Assembly: GCF_026768455.1 (NCBI RefSeq)
Contig: NZ_JAPPVQ010000017.1
Coordinates: 1-64,000 of the forward strand
Source of the DNA: Candidatus Nitrosotenuis cloacae
Lineage (GTDB): Archaea; Thermoproteota; Nitrososphaeria; Nitrososphaerales; Nitrosopumilaceae
Length of the DNA: 64,000 nucleotides
Reading direction: 5' to 3'
The translations under genes and the position numbers were made by a program. Position 1 is the stretch's first letter, and the number at the start of each line of letters is the position of its first letter. The notes under the pieces are model-generated. The model had not been told where the DNA came from. It searched no databases and saw only the letters and a program-made list of their open reading frames with translations. Shown one piece after another: positions 42,192 to 50,741 of the stretch.

Positions 42192-42872
42192 TTACCATGC
42201 AGTCCATCCACCATCAATGACAAAGTTAGCACCAGTAACATACGATGAATTATCACTGCATAGATATGCTATAATTTCATTAAGTTCGTGTTTTTTCATC
42301 ATTCTTTTCATTGGAGTGAGCTTTGCATACTTTCCCTTAAATTTTTGATCCTGATCAAATTCTACTCCACCAGGTGATATACAGTTGACTCTGATATTAG
42401 GGGCAAGATGTGTTGCGAGAAATTTTGTCATGTTAATTACTCCTGCTTTGGAAACGGAATATGCAATGTGTTTATGTTTTCCTCCATAGATATCAGGACG
42501 TGCAGAAACCATTCCAGTCGTAGCGGCAAAATTAACTATTGAACCAGATCTGTTGTTTCGTGCATATTCTCTGCAGACTGAAAAAAGAGTAGTCAGATTT
42601 ACTTCAAGATATTTAGAAAATGATTCCAGAGTTATGTCAAATAAGGTACCACGTTTTTCGCCAGGTTCTACATGATCATTCATTGCAAAGCAGTTTATCA
42701 ATGCATCTGCTTTGTTTTGCTTAAACCAAGCACGCACAAATTTTTCATTTGTGAGATCGTGTCCCAGAAGAAGATCAAGTTTAAGAATTTGATTACTTTT
42801 GGAGAGATGTTTAGATAACTCCTTTCCAAGTAGGCCTTCCGAACCAGTGATAATGATTTTTTGTTTTTTCAT
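42192..42872 (-). CDS. Short-chain dehydrogenase/reductase
   Basis: 226 aa with IIITGSEGLLGKE (cofactor site), NFAATTGMVSA near residue 110 and YSVSKAGVINMTKF with the catalytic Tyr and Lys, then RVNCISPGGVEFDQ. Probably converts a keto and hydroxyl group on a sugar, given its neighbours. It ends 17 bp upstream of the Gfo/Idh start, so the two are co-transcribed. Confidence 0.85.
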   Translation of the reverse strand: MKKQKIIITGSEGLLGKELSKHLSKSNQILKLDLLLGHDLTNEKFVRAWFKQNKADALINCFAMNDHVEPGEKRGTLFDITLESFSKYLEVNLTTLFSVCREYARNNRSGSIVNFAATTGMVSARPDIYGGKHKHIAYSVSKAGVINMTKFLATHLAPNIRVNCISPGGVEFDQDQKFKGKYAKLTPMKRMMKKHELNEIIAYLCSDNSSYVTGANFVIDGGWTAW

Positions 42873-42888
42873 GGCTGCGGTTTACAGA

Positions 42889-43725
42889 TTATAGTGAATA
42901 TTTATGAAGATATTGTTTTACAAAATCAAGGTATTTCTTACAGGTCGTCTCTGGCTGTTCTTGTGAATCATTTCTAGCACCCTGAATTATCAACTCACCA
43001 TCATATTTGATTTTTTTTAATTCGGAGAAAAATAGGTCAAAATTTGTGTTGCCAGTGCCCAAGGTAACAGATTTTCCTCGAAAAAGCCGGTCTTTGATGT
43101 GAATGTTTGTTATCCAAGATCCTAATGTAGATAGCTCTTCGGTCACATCATATCCGAGAGATGCACTATTGCCCGTATCATAATTGGCAGCGATATTTGT
43201 ATGAGTAAATTTTTTCAGAAATCCCTCAAAACGTTTTGGTTGAAGATCAGTTTCAAATGTAAATATAATATCGTTTGTTTCGGCAAGAGAAATATGTTTA
43301 TCTAAATTTGTCACAATTTGGTTTTCATCATTACTGGTTTGTAGCGATGATGAATCAACAAGTGGGATTTCAAGCATTTGTATCCCAAGCTTATTACAGC
43401 TTTCTATCAGTTTTGTTAAAATTTCAAGATTTAAACTCAACTCAAATTCACTTACGTTAAAAAGAAGTTTTTCCATAAAATAATCACAGCAAATAGAATT
43501 AATTTGCACATTAAACTTATTAGATAATTCTTTCATTTTACTTAACCCTTGTTCGTCAAGAATAGGGTTTTTCTGTTGATCAAATATCCATTCTATAGAA
43601 TCAAATCCGCATACAGATGCGATTCTAAATTCATCTTCCCATGTATCAACTGGGAATAATTGTATTTTATTATCAATTTGTGGTGACAGCCTACCAGACA
43701 TAATTCCTATCTGCAAAGATTTCAC
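42889..43725 (-). CDS. Sugar-phosphate isomerase/epimerase (TIM barrel)
   Basis: 278 aa, AP-endonuclease-2-like barrel. The pattern includes FDSIEWIFDQQ, a Glu at IFTFETDLQP, NYDTGNSASLGYD and IHIKDRLFRGKSVTLGTGN, which provide metal ligands. It starts the three-gene operon with the SDR and Gfo/Idh genes. It probably isomerises an inositol or sugar intermediate for the glycan. Confidence 0.8.
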   Translation of the reverse strand: MKSLQIGIMSGRLSPQIDNKIQLFPVDTWEDEFRIASVCGFDSIEWIFDQQKNPILDEQGLSKMKELSNKFNVQINSICCDYFMEKLLFNVSEFELSLNLEILTKLIESCNKLGIQMLEIPLVDSSSLQTSNDENQIVTNLDKHISLAETNDIIFTFETDLQPKRFEGFLKKFTHTNIAANYDTGNSASLGYDVTEELSTLGSWITNIHIKDRLFRGKSVTLGTGNTNFDLFFSELKKIKYDGELIIQGARNDSQEQPETTCKKYLDFVKQYLHKYSL

Positions 43726-43775
43726 AATATGTTCATTCGTGAATAACTTATTAATTATGTTGAACTGCCATACTC

Positions 43776-44276
43776 ATGGTTAACGTATCAAACAAGGCCA
43801 AGAAGATCAAAGTTGTTCTAACTGACGTTGATGGTGTACTAACAGACGGGGGAATGTACTATTCAGCCAAAGGGGATATTATGAAGAGATTTTTTGTACG
43901 AGATGGAATGGGGGTTACTCTGCTAAGAAAAATGAAGATACCAACAATAATAGTTACAAAAGAAAAAAACCCCATCATCACACAGTGGGCAAAAAGAATG
44001 AAGGTGAAAAAGGTCTATGACGGAGTTCTTAACAAGGAACTCATTCTTCAGGAAATTTGTGATACTTTTGACGTAACTGCAGAGCAGGTTGCCTATATTG
44101 GAGACGACATTAATGATTTAGGGTTATTAAGGTTGGTAGGTTTGTCGGCTACACCAAACGATGGTATTTCTGATGCGAAGAAAGTATCCGATTATGTTTG
44201 TAAGTCACATAGTGGCCATGGAGCATTTAGAGAAATCGCCGACATAATCATTTCATCAACAAAAGTTAAATCTTGA
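43776..44276 (+). CDS. KdsC-like HAD phosphatase
   Basis: 166 aa. VVLTDVDGVLTDGGMYY holds the HAD DxD motif; GDDINDLGLL near residue 110 is motif IV. KdsC-type enzymes remove the phosphate from KDO-8-phosphate, and relatives act on nonulosonate-9-phosphate. Adjacent to NeuB and GmhA-like genes, so the likely substrate is the phosphate product of this route. Divergent from the isomerase operon. Confidence 0.85.
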   Translation: MVNVSNKAKKIKVVLTDVDGVLTDGGMYYSAKGDIMKRFFVRDGMGVTLLRKMKIPTIIVTKEKNPIITQWAKRMKVKKVYDGVLNKELILQEICDTFDVTAEQVAYIGDDINDLGLLRLVGLSATPNDGISDAKKVSDYVCKSHSGHGAFREIADIIISSTKVKS

Positions 44277-44293
44277 TTTCAAAAAACAATAAC

Positions 44294-45124
44294 ATGGTAT
44301 TCATAACTGCAGAAATAGGAATTAATCATAATGGAGACATAGAAATAGCTAAAAAGCTAATCGATGTTGCAAAAGAAGCTGGTTGTGATGCTGTTAAATT
44401 TCAAAAAAGGACGGTTGAAAAGGTATACAGTAAGGAAGTTTTAGATGCGCCAAGAGATAGCCCTTGGGGCACCACAACAAGAGATCAAAAAATAGGTTTA
44501 GAGTTTAACGAACAACAATATGATACAATTAATGATTATTGTAATACAAAAGGCATTGAGTGGTATGCTTCTGCGTGGGACATAGATAGTCAGATATTTC
44601 TTAGAAAGTATAAATTGAAACACAACAAAGTTGCTTCTGCGATGTTAACTCATCGCAAGCTTCTTGAGACTATTGCTGAAGAGAAAAAATACACATTCAT
44701 ATCAACAGGTATGAGTACGATGGATGAGATACGTCAAGCTGTCGAAATCTTTAGAAAACACGGATGCCCATTTGAACTCCAACACAGCAATAGTTCATAC
44801 CCAATGAATCCTGATGAAGCTAATCTGCGATGCATTGAAACATTAAGAAAGGAATTCAATTGTAATGTAGGCTATAGCGGACATGAGGCAATAGGATACA
44901 CAATATGCATCACGGCAGTAGCAATGGGTGCTACATCTATTGAAAGACACATAACATTGGACAGAACTATGTATGGCTCTGATCAAGCGGCATCTTTAGA
45001 GCCATCTGGATTAATGCGTCTAGTCAGAGACATACGATTGATAGATAAAATTTTAGGAGATGGTATAAAAAAGGTGTGGCCATCTGAGATGCCCGTAATG
45101 AAGAAATTAAGAATTGTAACATAG
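44294..45124 (+). CDS. neuB: NeuB-like nonulosonic acid synthase lacking the SAF domain
   Basis: Condenses an N-acetyl hexosamine with phosphoenolpyruvate. ATG 44294 gives 276 aa; an earlier TTG overlaps the previous gene by 4 bp. TAEIGINHNGD, AVKFQKR, ISTGMSTMDEI and NVGYSGHEAIGYT mark the TIM barrel. The second copy at 55.6 kb has a SAF domain after the barrel, but this one stops just after DGIKKVWPSE. It may use a different substrate or need a partner. Confidence 0.88.
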   Translation: MVFITAEIGINHNGDIEIAKKLIDVAKEAGCDAVKFQKRTVEKVYSKEVLDAPRDSPWGTTTRDQKIGLEFNEQQYDTINDYCNTKGIEWYASAWDIDSQIFLRKYKLKHNKVASAMLTHRKLLETIAEEKKYTFISTGMSTMDEIRQAVEIFRKHGCPFELQHSNSSYPMNPDEANLRCIETLRKEFNCNVGYSGHEAIGYTICITAVAMGATSIERHITLDRTMYGSDQAASLEPSGLMRLVRDIRLIDKILGDGIKKVWPSEMPVMKKLRIVT

Positions 45125-45133
45125 TTGCTGATC

Positions 45134-45706
45134 ATGATGATTAAGAGAATAGAAGAAATTTTTGATGAGAGTATTAGTGTATGTTCAAAATCAAAAAAAA
45201 TTGCTTCCAAGATACAAATTGCTGCGGAAACCATAATTAGTTGTTACAAGAAAGGAAATAAAGTAATCATATTTGGAAATGGTGGTAGTGCAGCAGATGC
45301 ACAACACATGGCGGCAGAATTTGTTGGCAGATATATGTTAGAAAGAAAGAGTCTTCCCGCCGTAGCATTTACAACAGATACATCGATAATCACTGCCTTG
45401 GGTAATGATTACGGTTTCGAAAATATATTTTCAAGGCAAGCGGAATCAATGATAACAAAAGGGGATGTAGTAATTGCAATCACAACTAGCGGCAACTCGA
45501 AAAATGTTTTAAACGGAATTATTACTGCGAAAAAAAATGGTGCTTCAATCATAGGGTTAACAGGACAAAACGGTATTAATATGCAGAAATTTGTTGACAT
45601 TTTATTAGACATACCATCCAAGTCCACTCCTAGAATACAAGAAGGTCATCGAGTCGTAATACATACAATTTGCGAGTTGGTGGAAAAAGAGTTTTCCACT
45701 AGTTAA
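45134..45706 (+). CDS. gmhA: Phosphoheptose isomerase / SIS-domain protein
   Basis: 190 aa from ATG 45134. FGNGGSAADAQHMAAEFVGR and FTTDTSIITALGNDYGFE match GmhA, which converts sedoheptulose-7-phosphate to a heptose phosphate; ITTSGNSKNVL is the SIS sugar-phosphate loop. In this island it could supply heptose or act on a nonulosonate precursor. It overlaps nothing but lies directly after the NeuB gene, forming a KdsC-NeuB-GmhA operon. Confidence 0.85.
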   Translation: MMIKRIEEIFDESISVCSKSKKIASKIQIAAETIISCYKKGNKVIIFGNGGSAADAQHMAAEFVGRYMLERKSLPAVAFTTDTSIITALGNDYGFENIFSRQAESMITKGDVVIAITTSGNSKNVLNGIITAKKNGASIIGLTGQNGINMQKFVDILLDIPSKSTPRIQEGHRVVIHTICELVEKEFSTS

Positions 45707-45744
45707 TCTTTAATCACGTCACGATAATTAATGTGGTAGTTACT

Positions 45745-46569
45745 CTATTGTTTTCTCAGAATTACTATATCCTGACCAATTCTTTTACTTCCCTTAGGAA
45801 TGTATTTCAAAACATCAAAATACTTTGAAAAGTTATTCATGACATATTCTTTTGTATGAAATGCTGTTTGATACCAAGATGGGAAAAAACCAGACCATAG
45901 ATTTGAATGTCGGAATAAGAATCCATGTTCTTTTAGCTCTGCCTTATCTCCTTCACTCCAACATTGTTTTTCATGATCTTCTTCGCCCCTAATGGTAAGC
46001 ATAACAATTCCGTTACTTTTTGTTATTCTTTTAAGCTCAGCTAACCAAGCAAATTGATGTTCTTCATCTAGGTGAGTAAAAACCGAATACGAGTAGATTA
46101 GATCAAACATGTCAGATTGGTACTTTAATGGTGGTAATGCGTCATTGACGTCAAAAGTTCCAAATTTAAGATTATTTTTACACCAAGATATAGCTTCGAC
46201 GTCTATATCGGTACCATAGAAATTTTTTGATTTCAGATATTTTTCAAGCCATACAGTCAATCTCCCACAACCACAACCAAACTCAAGAACATTCTCAAAT
46301 AAATTAAAATTCTTTTCAATTTGTTCTAGTGCTTGTTCCAGATTACAAACAGTAGTATTTCCAGATCTCAAAAAAAAGTCAAGAAATGGCCTGCCGGTAA
46401 CATGGAACCTCAAGTTTGGAGGTGGGATATTTGTAAAACCAAGTGTAGGCATTTTTTGTTTATCCTGCTGTTCCTCATACCAGCAGATCATATTAATGAA
46501 ATCGGGAAAAATTTTCTCAGGAATATGGGGTGAGATCTTATCAAATAGTTCTTCTATGTCCATCACCAA
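45745..46569 (-). CDS. SAM-dependent methyltransferase
   Basis: 274 aa. NVLEFGCGCGRLTVWLEKYL at about residue 95, DIDVEAISWC and FDLIYSYSVFTHL are the class I SAM motifs. The N-terminal 90 residues are an added region seen in sugar or lipid methyltransferases. Target probably a glycan intermediate. Convergent with the GmhA-like gene. Confidence 0.8.
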   Translation of the reverse strand: MVMDIEELFDKISPHIPEKIFPDFINMICWYEEQQDKQKMPTLGFTNIPPPNLRFHVTGRPFLDFFLRSGNTTVCNLEQALEQIEKNFNLFENVLEFGCGCGRLTVWLEKYLKSKNFYGTDIDVEAISWCKNNLKFGTFDVNDALPPLKYQSDMFDLIYSYSVFTHLDEEHQFAWLAELKRITKSNGIVMLTIRGEEDHEKQCWSEGDKAELKEHGFLFRHSNLWSGFFPSWYQTAFHTKEYVMNNFSKYFDVLKYIPKGSKRIGQDIVILRKQ

Positions 46570-46624
46570 GGAAATATGATACCCCGTTATAACAAATTCG
46601 ATAACAACCAGCGTGTAAGAGTCG

Positions 46625-47320
46625 TTATCGGTGATTTTTTAATCTATGAATTAATTGGGCAAATTTAAACTGGAGTTCATCATCAATCATGATTCCATGC
46701 TCCTGCGAGATTTCACATGGTAGTATTTTACCTGCAAATAAATCACCTGTTTTAAGTAATTTTTTTCTTGAATTTATATACAATCCATTCACCTGGTAAA
46801 CAATCGGCGAATCTTGTCTAGCAGTTATGCATTTTTTAGATCTTTTTGAATGATGTAGATAACCTCTGGAGTCTGGTTCATACATACCAAAATATGGATT
46901 AGAATAAGCTCTGCAAACCGAATGAACCCCATCACATTCGGAAATAGCATATAGATTCATAGCTTTTCTCAGATCAGTTTCATCAATAAAGGGAACCGTA
47001 CAATCTCTTGAAGCGATAACATCAAACTCATATCCTAGATCATGTAATTTTTTTAAAGCGTGCATTACAACATCACCATAAATCACTTTGTCTCTTGCAA
47101 GATAATTTGGCCTCATAAATGGAACCTCAGCGCCGTATCTTTTAGAAATGGACGCAATTTCTTTATCTTCAGTTGAAACAATCACATGATCAAAGACATT
47201 AGAATTCAGTGCAGTTTCAATGGAGTGAGCGATTAATGGTTTATCGCCTAATTTTCTAATATTTTTTCTAGGTATGCCTTTAGAACCTCCTCTTGCTGCG
47301 ATAAAACAAATAGATTTCAT
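46625..47320 (-). CDS. neuA: Acylneuraminate cytidylyltransferase (NeuA/PseF type)
   Basis: Activates a nonulosonic acid to its CMP form. 231 aa: CFIAARGGSKGIPRKNIRKL at the N-terminus is the nucleotide-binding motif, IVSTEDKEIASI follows and RDCTVPFIDETDL is the metal-binding region. Its role follows from the NeuB-like neighbours. The 215 bp upstream (47321-47535) hold only a T-rich stretch and no gene. Confidence 0.88.
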   Translation of the reverse strand: MKSICFIAARGGSKGIPRKNIRKLGDKPLIAHSIETALNSNVFDHVIVSTEDKEIASISKRYGAEVPFMRPNYLARDKVIYGDVVMHALKKLHDLGYEFDVIASRDCTVPFIDETDLRKAMNLYAISECDGVHSVCRAYSNPYFGMYEPDSRGYLHHSKRSKKCITARQDSPIVYQVNGLYINSRKKLLKTGDLFAGKILPCEISQEHGIMIDDELQFKFAQLIHRLKNHR

Positions 47321-47535
47321 GGTGTAGGTTAAAATTTGTGTCTTTTATGTTTTCCATTTTGTGGAATTACTTTTATTGTCCAAGATTTGATAGATAGTGA
47401 TTTTTTAGATTTGAAAATCAGTGGTGAATGAAAATAATTTATTTGTATTTGGAGGCAGTATTTCTAATTCCATATTTTGCTAATTTTGTTGAATGATAAA
47501 CGATTCCACAGTATCACTTTAAACACTACAATAGA

Positions 47536-49029
47536 TCATTTAATCTGAAATTTTTTTATATACTGATCAGCTAGCTTTTCAAGAATAGGCTTTTCATCGT
47601 TAAGAAATTTCTCCATCTTTGAAGGGTCGATTTCTACATCAACTAGATTTCCATCATAATAGAACTGTTTGTGGCATTTGAGTACAAAACCTATCCAATC
47701 AAAGTCAAAGGTGTTTTCTTCTAATACAGATAGATATTTGTCCAGATCGATGGGGTTAATTTTTGTATCAAGTGCCTTTAGAATTGTTTGTGTCAGATCA
47801 TCAAATGACTTTATTTTAAAGATTGACGGCAGAATGGCATAACCTAGATCTGCAAACATAATAGATGGTTTTTCATAAAAAGCGGCCTCAAAGCTTGCTG
47901 TGCCCCCAACTGATATGACAAGGGACGATTTTTGGATTAATTCATCTGATGGAATAGAATGGTGAATCATTTTTACATTTGGGATTGCCATTATTTCCTT
48001 GTATTCAGATATTGGTCTCCACCCTCTTGCCTTTCCTTGTGTAGGGTGTTCTTTTACATACAAAGTGTATTCTATTGGGATAGCTTTAGATACATTCCGT
48101 ATTGTCTCAATTTGATTTGTGTAAAACGGCGCATCCAACAATAACGAACGTTCAGGTTCTTGGTGGAGTGGAAGATAGATGAATTTTTCATCCTCAATTT
48201 TGTAAATAGAGTGTTTGTTGAGATAGCGATTTCGGAGCTTTGTTTTGATTCTAGTTGAGATTTCGTTTGCAAGAACACGCAATTTTGTTCGTCCATAATA
48301 TGAATAATGTGTCTTAATATTTTGATTATTTGATATGAATAAAAGTTGGAATGCAGCTTTGCATAGTGCAAGTTTTGAGCTACGTGTTTCTTTGGTGTAA
48401 TTGTTTAACGATGTAGAGAGCGAGGATTCTTTCAGAGATGTTTGTAATGTTGTAAGATCTCGTCCTTTTGATTGTATATTATCTAGAGTATGAAGATTAT
48501 CTATGGTGTGGATTTTTTCAGAGAGGTATGAGCCACCACCGAATTTAGAAATATTAATCATGATTACACGGGTGTTATGTTTTCTGCAGATTTCGGAAAA
48601 TAAATTGCCATGATGTAGTCCAGAATCAGGCGTAATCAGATAATTTGGCTTTACTTCCTGTATAATACTTTCAAATAGTTTACACTCTTGTTCCAATATA
48701 GACAAGATTTCATTTTTTGTAAAATTATGAAATTGATTATATTTATAGAATAATCGTTCATTTATGGCAAATTTCCATAAATTAATGCCATATTTTTTCT
48801 CAAAATCTCTCAAATAATCGATATTAATCTCCTGCTTTTTACCCACATGATCATAATAAAACCAAACTTTTTTGAAATCAACAAGTTTTTGATTTTGAAA
48901 GAAAATCTTCGGTCTTGTGGTAATGTCAACTATAGCAAAGTAATCAGCTGGGTATTTTTTCTCCAAATAATAAGATAGACAGTAATTGAGTAGACTGGCA
49001 TCAAGCCAAAATAATATCCTATCAGTCAT
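47536..49029 (-). CDS. Capsule-polysaccharide-type glycosyltransferase
   Basis: 497 aa. The C-terminal half has EHPTQGKARGWRP and the GT-B-like SLVISVGGTASFEAAFYEKP, found in KpsS/CapB-like enzymes that extend surface polysaccharides. Residues 100-190 are an N-terminal sensory or acceptor region with TPDSGLHHGN. No membrane helix. Probably acts in the cytoplasm on lipid- or nucleotide-bound sugar. Convergent layout relative to the PseB gene start (divergent by 100 bp). Confidence 0.7.
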   Translation of the reverse strand: MTDRILFWLDASLLNYCLSYYLEKKYPADYFAIVDITTRPKIFFQNQKLVDFKKVWFYYDHVGKKQEINIDYLRDFEKKYGINLWKFAINERLFYKYNQFHNFTKNEILSILEQECKLFESIIQEVKPNYLITPDSGLHHGNLFSEICRKHNTRVIMINISKFGGGSYLSEKIHTIDNLHTLDNIQSKGRDLTTLQTSLKESSLSTSLNNYTKETRSSKLALCKAAFQLLFISNNQNIKTHYSYYGRTKLRVLANEISTRIKTKLRNRYLNKHSIYKIEDEKFIYLPLHQEPERSLLLDAPFYTNQIETIRNVSKAIPIEYTLYVKEHPTQGKARGWRPISEYKEIMAIPNVKMIHHSIPSDELIQKSSLVISVGGTASFEAAFYEKPSIMFADLGYAILPSIFKIKSFDDLTQTILKALDTKINPIDLDKYLSVLEENTFDFDWIGFVLKCHKQFYYDGNLVDVEIDPSKMEKFLNDEKPILEKLADQYIKKFQIK

Positions 49030-49128
49030 GTAAAAAAGTCACCAATCCTTCCATAAATCCCATACTCATGATTGTTTAAGATTCGTTTATAGAAAGATTC
49101 TAGTATTCTTGATCTCGTACACAAAGAT

Positions 49129-50136
49129 ATGTTCAACGGTAAAACTATATTGATAACTGGTGGAACTGGTTCTCTCGGGCAGTCTCTGACTAGGCGACTG
49201 CTGTCAACTAGAGCTCGTACAATTCGAATTTTCAGTAGAAACGAGGAAAAACAGCTAGAAATGGAAACAGAATTTAACGATTCAAGGCTAAGATTTCTAC
49301 TTGGCGATATTAGAGATCTAAACCGATTGGACAGGGCCATGGAAGATGTCGATATTGTGTTTCATGCTGCAGCATTAAAACATGTACCTAAAATCGAGTA
49401 TAACCCGTTTGAAGGGATTAAAACAAATGTTATAGGATCTCAGAATGTGATAGATGCATGTCTAAACCAAAATGTTGAAGTTTCTGTTTGTATTGGAACC
49501 GATAAAGCCGTTTCTCCATTAAACACGTATGGAGCAACCAAATTGTTGATGGAGAAGCTTTTTGTCACAGCCAATAATTATCTAAACAAAGAAAAGTACA
49601 GGACACGGTTTTTAGCTGTCAGATATGGAAATGTTGTTGGGAGTAGCGGTTCTGTGATACCCAAGTTTATTGAACAGATAAAATCCAAGAAAAAAATAAC
49701 AATAACGGATCCTAAAATGACAAGATTCAGCATAACAATGGATCAAGCACTTGATCTCATAATAGACGTCGCGGTATCTGGAAAAGAATCGGAGATCTAT
49801 GTGCCAAAATTGAAGGCATATTCAATCATGGATGTCAAAGATACATTATTTGAGATTTTAGGTAAGACTGGCGAAGAGATAGTAGGAATAAGACCTGGGG
49901 AAAAGCTGCACGAGATCTTGATTAACAAAGATGAAATACGTTCCAGTTGGGACTTGGGAGACAAATACATGATTGCAAATCCACTCAAGGTAGAAAGCGA
50001 AATTAAAAAAATGCACTTAGGTAAAATAAAAAAAATAGATGACATGGAGACATATTCATCAGACAATGTTGAAAAATTATCAAAAGCAGAGTTAAAAAAG
50101 ACAATAATTGAATCAGGCTTGGTTAACTACAATTAA
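49129..50136 (+). CDS. pseB: UDP-N-acetylglucosamine 4,6-dehydratase (PseB-like)
   Basis: 335 aa. ILITGGTGSLGQSLTRRLLS begins the extended SDR fold. FHAAALKHVPKIEYNPFEGI and TDKAVSPLNTYGATKLLMEK, with the Y-x-x-x-K, and RYGNVVGSSGSVIPKF are typical of PseB/FlaA1. PseB starts the pseudaminic acid route by converting UDP-GlcNAc to the 4-keto-6-deoxy sugar. Related NAD-dependent steps are also possible, but the match is strong. No PseC or PseH was found. Confidence 0.9.
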   Translation: MFNGKTILITGGTGSLGQSLTRRLLSTRARTIRIFSRNEEKQLEMETEFNDSRLRFLLGDIRDLNRLDRAMEDVDIVFHAAALKHVPKIEYNPFEGIKTNVIGSQNVIDACLNQNVEVSVCIGTDKAVSPLNTYGATKLLMEKLFVTANNYLNKEKYRTRFLAVRYGNVVGSSGSVIPKFIEQIKSKKKITITDPKMTRFSITMDQALDLIIDVAVSGKESEIYVPKLKAYSIMDVKDTLFEILGKTGEEIVGIRPGEKLHEILINKDEIRSSWDLGDKYMIANPLKVESEIKKMHLGKIKKIDDMETYSSDNVEKLSKAELKKTIIESGLVNYN

Positions 50137-50233
50137 TGCTAACAAGTATTTAACTCTGGATTTTCATAATTCGTTACATCAAGGGTTGTAAAAGATATGA
50201 AACACATAATAGTTGATAATTTTTTTTTAAGTC

Positions 50234-50386
50234 ATGTCACGTCTTGAAACAATAAAAGAACTTTTTCAGCTATATATTCATAAAAGAAAATTCTACATGT
50301 TTCCAATAATTATTTTTCTTTTAGCATTAATTGGAGTAACTGCTCTCGCTCAATCTGGCCTGGTTGCTTTTATTTATCCGATATAA
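50234..50386 (+). CDS. DUF5989-like small membrane protein, 50 aa
   Basis: ATG 50234 encodes a 50-aa protein with a basic start (SRLETIKELFQLYIHKRKF) and one helix ending FPIIIFLLALIGVTALAQ, then a short SGLVAFIYPI tail. This is the plan of DUF5989 proteins, found beside SxtJ-like and carbamoyltransferase genes. It ends 1 bp before the next gene, so it belongs to the same operon. Its job is unknown. Confidence 0.7.
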   Translation: MSRLETIKELFQLYIHKRKFYMFPIIIFLLALIGVTALAQSGLVAFIYPI

Positions 50387-50387
50387 T

Positions 50388-50741
50388 ATGCAGACATCCT
50401 CACCAAGATTCAAATCACTAGCTGTTTCTGCAGGCATTTCATTTTGGTTTTTTATTATAACCTCCAGTATTGGAGAATTTCGTCTTGAATACTTGTTAAT
50501 TTTTGTATTGTCAATATTGTTCATAACGCAAATTTTTACCTCAAAAATCTCAAGAGGTTTAGATACGTTTGCAATAATTAATACTAAAATATTTCTTGGT
50601 GCATTATTTGTATCTGTAATTTCAATTTATGGTATACTGTTTAAACTCCTTAGAATTGATCTGTTGAGATTAAAAAAACAAAATGGATCATATTGGTTAG
50701 ATGTAGAATCAACCTCAATTGATCCTAGGAAACAATACTGA
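50388..50741 (+). CDS. SxtJ-like membrane protein
   Basis: 117 aa from ATG 50388 (an earlier TTG at 50364 is rejected because it overlaps the upstream gene). Helices at about 13-32 (VSAGISFWFFIITSSIG), 35-50 and 72-88. This small membrane protein family accompanies carbamoyltransferases in antibiotic, saxitoxin and polysaccharide clusters, and probably helps assemble or localise the carbamoylation complex. Its stop overlaps the start codon of the carbamoyltransferase (TGATG). Confidence 0.7.
   Translation: MQTSSPRFKSLAVSAGISFWFFIITSSIGEFRLEYLLIFVLSILFITQIFTSKISRGLDTFAIINTKIFLGALFVSVISIYGILFKLLRIDLLRLKKQNGSYWLDVESTSIDPRKQY

Noticed and set aside
49026-49340. A 104-aa minus-strand frame
   Set aside because: It lies opposite the start of PseB and shows no protein-like features.
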